From Macrostomum hystrix (taxonomy: Eukaryota; Platyhelminthes; Macrostomidae): 64,000 bases of DNA. Under the pieces are notes generated by a model that worked only from the letters and a program-made list of their open reading frames with translations, did not search any database and was not told the DNA's origin. Of the stretch, positions 42,901-54,900 are shown in pieces (position 1 is the first letter of the stretch; each line of letters begins with the position of its first letter). The translations under genes were made by a program, and so were the position numbers. The stretch covers positions 7,376,001 through 7,440,000 of the forward strand of contig CATNEN010000038.1 of assembly GCA_950097015.1 (NCBI GenBank), given 5' to 3'.

Positions 42901-45900
42901 ACCTGCTAGACAAGTTAGAACATGTTAGACAAGTTAGAACATGTTAGACAAGTTAGAACCTGCTAGACAAGTTAGAACATGTTAGACAAGTTAGAACATG
43001 TTAGACAAGTTAGAACCTGCTAGACAAGTTAGAACATGTTAGAATATTTCCAAATTGTTCGACAAGAAATTTAAACTAATTACATGTAGAAAAAAATGAA
43101 TGAAAATTGTTTGCATAGGCCAGGATTCGAACCAGGGAACTCACCGACTGGCGGACACGGCGGTAATCTCTGGGAAGGACAGCTCCAGTAGCACCTGTTC
43201 CATGTCGTCAACCACAAACACGCCTGTCCAATTCACAGCAATGATGACGTCATTCTTAGGCAACGAGGGGCCGCTGAACTTGTAGGCCTCATAAAACCGC
43301 GAGAACAGCAGCGGCCATTTGAACTTGGCGAAGTTCACAATGTCCTCTTTGACGCGCAGCTGCGACGAGCGGTCCTTCAAGAAGTAGGCCTTGCGGAAGG
43401 CCTGCGACACCGCCTGCAGCCAGTAGCTGGCGCCGCCGCCGCGGCCACCGCTGCTGAGGCTGCTATCCGGCACGTAGGACGGCAAGAGGCTCTGCAGACG
43501 GTCCTGCATCAGGTCCGGCCCACTGTCGATATAGTACTCCTGCGCTGCGATCATGGCCAGATCTTCGTCCTGCAATCGAAGAAAGTCAATTCAAAATTAA
43601 GCGATTTTCGATGCATATCGGCACTGCCACTTTTGTATTAAAATATCAATACATATCGCCTAGGGCCGCATTTCTATCAAATATCTTCTTTACCACATTG
43701 ATTGGTACATATCTGCTAGTGCGCAATACTATATACAAAATTAGGTTCACTACCTGGATTTTAAAAGTTTCTATACACACCGGTAATGCACCTTTCTATG
43801 CAAAATTTACTTCACAAGCTTGATTTTTCAATTTTCGTTACATATCGGATGCCTCAGAATACAAAATAATAACAATGATACAAACGCAGCATACTACTGA
43901 CCTTCTCGCATCTGTACTCGCCGAATTTGATGCCCCGTACCACCTGCTGATAGATGAGGTTGGTGGCCACCGGATCCTCGGCCGGGTCGTGCCAGGGCGC
44001 GAAGATCTCCTTGCGGTAGAAGAGGCGCCAGGGCGCGTTGCGCTCCTGAGTGCCCTGCTCCTTGGCGTACTGTTCGCACTGGCTGATGGCGTCCATGACG
44101 TGATCGCCGCCGCTGCCCAAGGATGAGACCTTGTCGAACAGGGCGATGTACAGTGAGAAGCCGAAGCGGTCGGTCAGGCCGATCTTCTCGGCGAGGCCCT
44201 GGCAGAGCTCCTCAGCCGTGGTGGCAGAGTCGGCCATTAGGGTCTCAGTGTTGCCATCCATGAAGGTGATTGGCAGGGACAGGGGCCGCTTGTTCTTTGT
44301 GGCCTGCAGCTCCAGCCAGCTGGGCGGCTGGTTGCGGGTGCCGTTGACGAAGGTGCGCTGAAGGCGGTTCTCGCAGTAGGGCGCGTAGCCGGGCGGTCCC
44401 TCGCGGATGAAGTTGCGCAGGTAGCGAACGAATTTCTCAGACGGAGCGAAGCAGCCAACGCAGAGGGAGAGCAGAATCCAACCGCGGGCTAGGCTGACCT
44501 GGAGATGAAAGATTTTTCGATACATATCGGCCCTTATTGGTTATAAAGTTAACTTTAGTTTTCATTCTGATTCTTATATTCTGGGGTTGTAGCCTAGTGG
44601 TTAGGGCGTCAAAGTCATGACTTGAAGGTCGGGGGTTCGATCCTGACTCCATTGGAGCAGTTTGTGTCTTCTAGCAAGACACTTAACTCTGCATTGCTTC
44701 AGTTTACACAGCTAACTGTAAAGGGTACCAACATCAGCTGGTGCAATTGAGGGTGGGTGTGGCGTCCCCCCAGTCCGTGGACTGAACAAGCCGTACTCAA
44801 CTTTCAGAGGCGCCGCGCAATAGCTGCGGAATTAACCGAACCAAGAATAAGTAGTAAACGTTGCATATTGTTATCATTATTTAAAGAAGCAAAAATTCAC
44901 CTTATTAGGGTTCTGGGTGAGTTGCTTGCAGATCTGGCAGTAGATTTCATCGCGCAGCTCCGGTCTCAGGATGCCGTTGCCAATGATAAAGTGCAGCTTC
45001 TCCAGATTGCTGGTTGGACGATCCTCGAGCAGGTCGTTGCTGCCGGGATTGAAGTCGCCTTCGCGCAGGCGATTCACAACGCCATCAGTTAGCTTGGATT
45101 TCTTCTTTAGCGTCAGCGACACCAGCTTCTTGCGAATGCTGCGCTTGCCGCTGGATCGCTGCGAGGAGGACAGGCCGGGATCTTTCTCCAGCTCGCCGGC
45201 CAGCTTAGCGGCCTCTTCAACCTCTTTCTGATTGAAGCGACGACCGAGAGTTGAGTAGATTTTGGTCATCACTGGCGTGTGATTGTCGCGCGAGTCGCCA
45301 ACTGTCAGGCGCGGCTCCGGCAGGTCAGACATGAAACTGCGCGAATGAGGACCGATTCGAAATGGAAGATTTTCGATACATATCGGCTGAAGGAAAAACA
45401 ACATCTGAGATAGCAGGCTTTTCGATACATATCGGATGAAGTAACTTTAAACTATACATTTGGGGAGCCTATAGCATAATTTAACGCAATATCAGGCATA
45501 GCACGCTTTCCGATACATATCGGAAAAGCAACTTTTGACATTCATCTGGCATTTTCGATACATATAGGCTATACTACGATAATATAGGGTATCAGCATAT
45601 CAGCAAAGTGGTATTTTAAACTAAAGCAGGCATAGCGTTTTTTATACAAAGCGGTTAAAAGACATACAAAAACAAGTACAAGGCTGAAAAAATGTTTTCA
45701 ACACATATCGGCCCGCCCACTCACCGGAGAATTGTGATCCAGACGGCCAGGGCTGCAATCTGGTCGCCCTCATTCTTGACAGCCGTCAGCGGCTGCTTCA
45801 GGGCCCTTCTATTGTGCGTGTGCGTGGCGTTGCCCTGAAAGTAGGTGGCAGCGAACTTGGCGAACCGGTACTCGCTGATGTCCTCGTCGGCTCCCGGCAC

Positions 45901-48900
45901 CGCCAGCAGCTCCGCTGAGGACGACGAGTTGGCCGCGGCGGCGGCTCGCTCGAGGGCGCGCCGACGCGATTCCTCAAGATCGCGGAAGGCCTGCGGCGCG
46001 GCGCCGTCCTCGTGCTCGGTGTCGATGAAGCCAAAGATCTCCTCCACCATCTTGGAGTCATCGACCGGTTCGTTCTTGCGCCTCTCAGCCAGCTCGATGG
46101 CCTCCTTCTTCTTGACGGCCTCGCGCCGCTGCTGCATATCGGCCTCCTGGCTCTCCCTGTCTAGCTGGGCGAGCCGCTCCTGCGAATGACAACGAAACGG
46201 CGAAATTGGCGATTGGCTATCAGAACGATTGGATCTGCGGCGAAGGCTATAGCTGGCGCTGCGGCTACGGCGACAGGGCGACATTAGCCGGCGCAGCATT
46301 GTGCCTATGCGATCTGCACTAAACACAGCCCCCCCTCTGTAGAGATCTGTTTGATTAAATAGACACTCCACAGACAGACCACCATTGCTGCCGCAACAGA
46401 GGCAGCGCTAATTAATTCTAAGAACCAAATCTGTCCTGTCAACACATTCGGAATGTGCATTCATGTGCACTTTCCTCAGTAGCTGCTCTTAGGGTAGGTA
46501 ATACAATACCGCCCTCCACAGTGCAGAAAAAACGGCTGTGAAACCTACGTTTGAGATTCTTTGCCAAAAATGAAAAAATATGTTACAGGGTCAAAGATTG
46601 GGTAGATCGAAAAATGTAGACTATAGAGTAGATCCAGAAAGGTAGACTATAGAGTAGATCTAGAAGGGTAGACTAATGAGTAGATCAAGAAGGGTAGACT
46701 ATTGAGTAGATCTACAAGGGTAGACTATAGAGTAGATCAAGAAGGGTAGACTATAGAGTAGATCAAGAAGGGTAGACTATAGAGTAGATCAAGAAGGGTA
46801 GACTATAGAGTAGATCTACAAGGGTAGACTATAGAGTAGATCTAGAAGGGTAGACTATAGAGTAGATCTACAAGGGTAGACTATAGAGTAGATCAAGAAG
46901 AGTAGACTATAGAGTAGATCACAAGGGTAGACTATAGAGTAGATCTACAAGGGTAGACTATAGAGTAGATCTACAAGGGTAGACTATAGAGTAGATCAAG
47001 AAGGGTAGACTATAGAGTAGATCTACAAGGGTAGACTATAGAGTAGATCAAGAAGGGTAGACTATAGAGTAGATCAAGAAGGGTAGACTATAGAGTAGAT
47101 CTAGATGGGTAGACTATAGATTAGATCAAGAAGGGTAGACTATAGAGTAGATCTAGAAGGGTAGACTATAGAGTAGATCTAGATGGGTAGACTATAGAGT
47201 AGATCTAGATGGGTAGACTATAGAGTAGATCTAGATGGGTAGACTATAGAGTAGATCAAGAAGGGTAGACTATAGAGTAGATCTAGAAGGGTAGACTATA
47301 GAGTAGATCTAGATGGGTAGACTATAGAGTAGATCAAGAAGGGTAGACTATAGAGTAGATAGAGTAGATCAAGTAGTTAGGACAAAGCTAGGCACAACCC
47401 ACGGTAAAATTTCATAATTGGAATAAATTCGGTAAACTAGAGCCACTCACCAGGTGGGCCTTCTCAGCCTCAATCTTGGCCTTCTCAGATCCCTTCTCCC
47501 GCTTCAACCGCTCCTCCATCTCCCTCTTGAGCTTCTCGGCCTCAAGCCGTTTGCCGTGCCGCAGGCGCAGGTTCGCGTAGTTCTTCTGGGCGATGAAGCG
47601 GCGAATATTGGCCTGCAGTTTCACAACGGAGGCAAGGCGGTTGCGGCAGCGATTGCGGGCCAGGTAGCCGCGAGCATAGCGCTGCAGATTCACAACTAGG
47701 ACGCGGGAGCGCTGAAAGGCGGCGTTGAGCTGGCGAGCTCGAAGCACCGCTTGCATGCGGAGGAAACCGGTGCGCTGGCTGCTCGTGGCGGGGGAGGGGA
47801 AGAGGAGTCACGTGACCGATTCGAATAATCCTTTTTACTGATAGCTGAAAACATCAACCAGATTTTTTATCAGTCTACCTGTTTACTGAATCAGCCTACC
47901 TGATTACTGAATCAGTCTACCTGATTACTGAATCAGTCTACCTGATTACTGAATCAGTCTACCTAATTACTGAATCAGTCTACTGATTACTGAATTAGTC
48001 TACCTGATTACTGAATCAGTCTACTGATTACTGAATTAGTCTACCTGATTACTGAATCAGTCTACCTGATTACTGAATTAGTCAACCTGATTACTGAATC
48101 AGTCTACCTGATTACTGAATTAGTCAACCTGATTACTGAATCAGTCTAACTGTTACTGAATCAGTCTAACTGTTACTGAATCAGTCTAACTGTTACTGAA
48201 TCAGTCTAACTGTTACTGAATCAGTCTAACTGTTACTGAATCAGTCTAACTGTTACTGAATCAGTCTAACTGTTACTGAATCAGTCTAACTGTTACTGAA
48301 TCAGTCTAATTGTTACTGAATCAGTCTGACTGTTACTGAATCAGTCTAACTGTTACTGAATCAGTCTAACTGTTACTGAATCAGTCTAATTGTTACTGAA
48401 TCAGTCTAACTGTTACTGAATCAGTCTAACTGTTACTGAATCAGTCTAATTGTTACTGAATCAGTCTAACTGTTACTGAAGCAGTCTAACTGTTACTGAA
48501 TCAGTCTAATTGTTACTGAATCAGTCTAACTGTTACTGAATCAGTCTAACTGTTACTGAATCAGTCTAACTGTTACTGAATCAGTCTAACTGTTACTGAA
48601 TCAGTCTAATTGTTACTGAATCAGTCTAATTGTTACTGAATCAGTCTAACTGTTACTGAATCAGTCTAACTGTAACTGAATCAGTCTAACTGTTACTGAA
48701 TCAGTCTAACTGTTACTGAATCAGTCTAACTGTTACTGAATCAGTCTAACTGTTACTGAATCAGTCTAACTGTTACTGAATCAGTCTAACTAAGCACAAA
48801 TGTTCTCACCGCAGGTATCTTCGCCTGGCCAGGAACATGCGCACCCAGGCCTGGATGCGACAGGCGGACCGCCGCATCGCCAGGAACCGCTTCCTGTAGA

Positions 48901-51900
48901 AATAGCCCCGCCAGCGCTTCTGAATGACCACAATCTTCTTCGTCAGCTGACGGTCTCGCTCCTAAATAACGCGAATGAATTAAAAATTCACTTCTTGTGG
49001 CAACCTAAACAGCCCGACTCACAGATACCTCTAATTAAATAATTTTACAAACCAACTACTAATCCCTAGATGAAACCATTCACAGATCCCCTAATCAGAC
49101 CATTCACAGATCCCCTAATGAGACCATTCACAAATCCCCTAATGACACCATTCACAGATCCCCTAATGAGACTAATCACAGATCCCAAGTGACACCATTC
49201 ACAGATCCCAAATGAAACCATTCACAGATCCCCTAATGAGACCATTCACAGATCCCCTAATGAGACCATTCACAGATCCCCTACCCGTATAAAACGAAAT
49301 GGTCACAAAAAAGGGCTGTGACCGTTCCACTTGTGACCGTGGTCCGTAACGCTGGTGACCGTTTAATGTGACCGTTCATGTTCATGAAGATAGGGTCACC
49401 AAGTTACCGTTCACTGTGACCATACTTTGTGACCGATTGCAGGGTCACCATGTGACCGTTCACTGTGACCATATTTTGTGACCGTTATGTTCAGGGTCAC
49501 CATGTGACCGTTCACTGTGACCATATTTTGTGACCGTTATGTTCAGGGTCACCATGTGACCGTTCACTGTGACCATATTTTGTGACCGTTATGTTCAGGG
49601 TCACCATGTGACCGTTCACTGTGACCATATTTTGTGTGACCATTCTGTGTGTCCGTTGTGTGACTGGCAGTAGCACCAGAAAATAGTAACAAGAAAAAAA
49701 TCTATACATCTGAATATACTTAATATTTATTATGAATTATATCAAATGTAAAATGCCATGACTTTCTTTATATTGATAAAAAGGCAGTAGTGGCAGTAGC
49801 AAAAATAGCCAGTAAAATATAGCTAGTAAAAAGTCGCTGTATTTGTATGGGCAAACTGCCCGCGCATCAAATGCCATAACTTTTTATATGTAAATATTGG
49901 TATCGATGGTTATAAGCAATTTTAGGAAACATATAAAGGTACAAGGTGTAATTAGTTACTGGCACTACCTGCTTTCCAGCCAGCTTTCACTGGACACTTT
50001 GCATCACTTGTTTTGCTATGTTCAGCAACTATTGTTGGCCGTGTCATGCTTCATAATTTTCTGCACACCAAAGGCTGCGGCTTCGTCGTCGTCGCCACTG
50101 TCGTCGTCCTCCTTGGCGTCAACGTCACCGCCGTCAAGGTCAAGTTCCTTGGCGCTGTCAAGGTCACCGCCGCCTTCTTCATCACCGGCTTCCTTCCTTC
50201 CGCCCTTGTTCCTTCCAGTGCGACCGCTGGGTGTCACTTTGAGTGGTGACTTCAATTTTCGGGCAGCACAGAAGGCAGTGCGCTTGAAAATCGTGGCATA
50301 GGACTTCTTCGGAAATTCCTCAGGGAACTTTAGCCCACTTATAAAAGCCTTAATGGCGAACTTTTTCTTCTTAGATACTTCCGGCTTCGGCGGCGGACCA
50401 TCCTTTTTTGGCTAGCGGCCGGTGTAGGAACGGGTCGTTAGCTCCTCGTTTGAGAAGACTGCTCGGTACAGGGTCCGGAGCATTTTATCGCCGTCTGTAC
50501 TGCTGAAACCTCCCTTCACATAGACAGACACCGCACGCTTGATCTGTTCATAGTCGGCGGCCGACACAACGACGTCGGGGCAGCGCGCTGTCAAGGCCCT
50601 TGTCTCGGGTGCACGCTTCTGCTGCTTTGCTGACGCCAATTGGATCTGGGCGCGAAGTTCTCTATCGTCCAGCAACGGAACAGACGCCGCGGCAGAGACG
50701 CCGCCAACAGATGCCGCGGCAGAAGCGCCGCCAGCAGTACTGCTGCCTAGCACGTCAGTACTGTCTTCAACCGTGACATCCATGCCACTGATGCCGGTAG
50801 AAATTGCGCGTTGTAGTACCTCAATGGCAGAAAACACGGCGTCCTGCAGCACCACGGTGTACTTAGCAACAGCACCGCCTTCTTCCGACCTCGAATGTTC
50901 GACCCCGCTCTGGGCATGCTCCAGCTCACACTGCAGCTCACGGATTCTGATGACGGCGGCTTCCCATTTTTCCTTATACGCAGTCTGCTCATATTCAGCA
51001 TCGTCAAGCCGGTGGTTCAATTCTTCGATCTGCCGTCCCTGGCTTTCTCTGTAGCCGTCGGCAGTCTGCTGCGCTAACTCTGCTGCTGTCCGGAGGTTCA
51101 AAACCTCCTGCCGGAGCGCCTGGCAGGTGGTGCAGCTGTTAGGAAGGTTGATACCTGCCGGCCTCTGCACCGCTTGACAGGCACTGGCACCAGCCTCTGC
51201 AGCCGCCTTTGTGCGGTATGGCCCTTTGCATACACGCACGCGGTAGGCCTTGCCTACGGTGAACGGTCACATGGTGACCCTGAACATAACGGTCACAAAA
51301 TATGGTCACAGTGAACGGTCACATGGTGACCCTGAACATAACGGTCACAAAATATGGTCACAGTGAACGGTCACATGGTGACCCTGAACATAACGGTCAC
51401 AAAATATGGTCACAGTGAACGGTCACATGGTGACCCTGAACATAACGGTCACAAAATATGGTCACAGTGAACGGTCACATGGTGACCCTGAACATAACGG
51501 TCACAAAATACGGTCACAGTGAACGGTCACATGGTGACCCTGAACATAACGGTCACAAAATACGGTCACAGTGAACGGTCACATGGTGACCCTGAACATA
51601 ACGGTCACAAAATACGGTCACAGTGAACGGTCACATGGTGACCCTGAACATAACGGTCACAAAGTATGGTCACAGTGAACGGTCACATGGTGACCCTGAA
51701 GATAACTGTCACAAAATATGGTCACAGTGAACGGTCACATGGTGACCCTGAACATGACGGTCACAAAATACGGTCACAGTGAACGGTCACATGGTGACCC
51801 TGAACATGACGGTCACAAAATACGGTCACAGTGAACGGTCACATGGTGACCCTGAACATGACGGTCACAAAATACGGTCACAGAGAACGGTCACATGGTA

Positions 51901-54900
51901 ACCCTGAACATAACGGTCACAAAATACGGTCACAATGAACGGTCACATGGTGACCCGGACAAATGGTCACATTTTATGGACACCAAGTGGTAACATGAGA
52001 CCATGGCGGTCACAAAACGTGGTCACTAACGGTAACATGTGACCATGACAGTCACAACAACGGTCACAGCCCCTTTTTTGTGACCATTCCGTTTTATACG
52101 GGCTAATGACACCAATCCCAGATCCCCTAATGAGACCAATCACAGATCCCAAATGACACTATTCACAGATCCCTAATGACAGCCATTCACAGATCCCAAA
52201 ATGACACCATTCACAGATCCCCTAATTACACCATTCACAGATCCCCTAATGACACCATTCACAGATCCCCTAATGACACTAATCACAGATCCCAATTGAA
52301 ACCATTCACAGATCCCCTAATTACACCATTCACAGATCCCCTAATTACATCATTCACAGATCCCCTAATGACACTAATCACAGATCCCAAATGAAACCAT
52401 TCACAGATCCCCTAATGAGACCATTTACAGATCCCCTAATGAGACCATTCACAGATCCCCTAATGAGACCAATCACAGATCCCAAATGACTCCAATCACA
52501 GATCCCAAATGACACCATTCACAGATCCCGAAATGAACTGGTGGGCGCTCACCTGTTCAAGGAAGACATCGTGCGCATCCTTGAGGAAGACCTTGGTCTT
52601 GCCCAGCTGCACATCCTGTCCGGCCAGCACCTGTTTGCAGATGGTGGCGCATGCGTCGCGCAAATTTTTGCACACCTTCGAGGTTGGAATGCCGTCAACC
52701 AGGACCCGGTAGCGATCGACGAAGTCGGCGAACTGGTGGCGGATCGGGTAGCCGGCGCGGCGAATCCGGATGGTTTCCATCATGCCCGAGTAGCGCAGCT
52801 GACGCACGCACAGCTCACGATCGAAGGTCAGCGGCTTCTTTAACTCGTTCGGTTTTATGCAGCGGACAAAGAACGGCTGGCACTGGGTGAGGGTCTTCAT
52901 CAGGGCCTCCAGTGATTTCTTGAACTGCAGGCTCAGTGTTGGAGCCCGCTTTCTGGTTTCTACGCCCTAGAAAAATGTGTATTGATTAAATAATCTTAGA
53001 GTCGACGGTGGGAGTAACTATGAATTAAAAACTGACAACAGATGACTCGTCATCTAATTAGTACGTCATTAGCACTAGCACATACGAGAAATACTGCAAG
53101 ACACGAAATCCAGAGTGGCAAATAATTAAGCAGCAGAGATTGCATTGCAAGCAGATAGAGACATGCGCTTAAATGATTCGAGTTCATGAAAAAATTGCTT
53201 TTACAGTCAAGACAATTGCAAATCTCATACTGTAAAATACAATAAGCGAAATTGAATCTAAAATGATTGGATCCGAGCACGCACACAGTGCAAAAGTTAA
53301 CCCTGAAGGACCTGAGGTGCCCTGAAGGATCTGAGGTGTCCTGAAGGACCTGAGGTGTCCTGAAGGATCTGAGGTAACCATGAAGGATCTGAGGTGTCCT
53401 GAAGGACCTGAGGTGCCCTGAAGGATCTGAGGTAACCATGAAGGATCTGAGGTGTCCTGAAGGACCTGAGGTGCCCTGAAGGATCTGAGGTAACCATGAA
53501 GGATCTGAGGTGTCCTGAAGGATCTGAGGTAACCCTGAAGGATTTGAGGTGTCCTGAACGAACTGAGGTAACACTGAAGGATCTGAGGTAACCCTGAAGG
53601 ATCTACGGTAACCCTGAAGGATCTGGGGTAACCCTAAAGAATCCAAGTTAACCCTGAAGGATCTGAGGTAACCCTGAAGGATCCAAGGTAACCCTGAAGG
53701 ATCTAAGGTAGCCCTGAAGGATCTGAGGCAACCCTGAAGGATCCAAGGTAACCCTGAAGGACCTAAGGTAGCCCTGAAGGATCACAGGTAACCCTGAAGG
53801 AGCTGAGGTAATCCTGAAGTATCCAATGGTAACCCTGAAGGATCTGGGGTAGCCCTGAAGGATCTGAGGCAACCCTGAAGGATCCAAGTTAACCCCGAAG
53901 ATTCCAATATAACCCTGAAGAATCCAAGGTAACTCTAAAGGCTCTGATGTAACCTGATATAGCCTGAAGAATCTGTGTTTAACATGACCCTGAAGATATG
54001 GGGATAAACTCCTAAAATCCTAGAGGTAATTGCAATAAGGCAGTCAATACTATTTTGGAACAACGAAACAAATATTATCTATCAGGTGCCAGAAAGATAA
54101 ATTATGTTCATAAAAATTTTGTGTCGGGAAAAACACAACACTGCTTAAAATTGTCTAACAAGCAAACCTTCAGTTGGACGTCCTGAAATATAATTATGTA
54201 GACTCGTCAAATAACCTCATTATGCTACTGCCCACTGTAAAAAAGTAGAAATAAAAGAACATGTAACTGTAAAAGCGAATTTGCTTTTGCTGTGCCAGCG
54301 CTTTTCATAGCCGAGATCACAATTTTACCTTAGCAAAATCGGCATGCATTACATAGATCAACAAATGTATAATTGATACATTGCCATTACCAGATCATTT
54401 GATGCACTCCAAAAATGATGAAAAAACTGTCCTTAACTGTAACAATTGTTTGTAAAATTATTTCTAAACACCTTAAAAAAGGTTGCGTTATATTGAATTG
54501 ACCAATTTTCCATGAATTTATTTTATCACTGAATCCATTAACTTGATAAATGAATCATTCTACTGATTACTGAAGTAGTCTACCTGTTTACCAAATCAAT
54601 CTACTTGATTTCTGAACAAGTCTACTTGATTACTGAATCAATATACCTGATTACTGAATCAATATACCTGATTACTGAATCAATAAACCTGATTACTGAA
54701 TCAATACACCTGATTACTGAATCAATATACCTGATTACTGAATCAATAAACCTGATTACTGAATCAATACACCTGATTACTGAATCAATACACCTGATTA
54801 CTGAATCAATATACCTGATGATTGAATCAATAAACCTGATTACTGAATCAATACACCTGATTACTGAATCAATACACCTGATTACTGAATCAATATACCT

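Larger units (their letters stand above)
49284..52102. mobile_element. DNA transposon-like element, 2,819 bp, with BEN-domain cargo
   Basis: The ends are inverted repeats: left CCCGTATAAAACGAAATGGT and right (reversed) CCCGTATAAAACGGAATGGT, matching for about 45 bp with two single-base differences. The trinucleotide CTA is duplicated at both flanks (49281-49283, 52103-52105), restoring the host repeat when removed. Subterminal 52-bp arrays rich in GGTCAC/GTGACC lie inside each end in opposite orientation. The interior carries one minus-strand frame with coiled-coil and BEN-domain features. No transposase was recognised, so it is probably non-autonomous. A 3-bp duplication occurs in PIF/Harbinger and CACTA groups, but the ends match neither well. 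Confidence 0.85.

Noticed and set aside
43105-43145. Perfect Pol III box B (GGTTCGAATCC on the minus strand) just inside intron 13
   Set aside because: No box A or tRNA fold at the right distance; probably a SINE scrap or chance.
49897-50301. Plus-strand Ser-rich frame opposite the BEN-like frame
   Set aside because: It is the complement of the acidic/basic minus-strand frame, which has the domain similarity.
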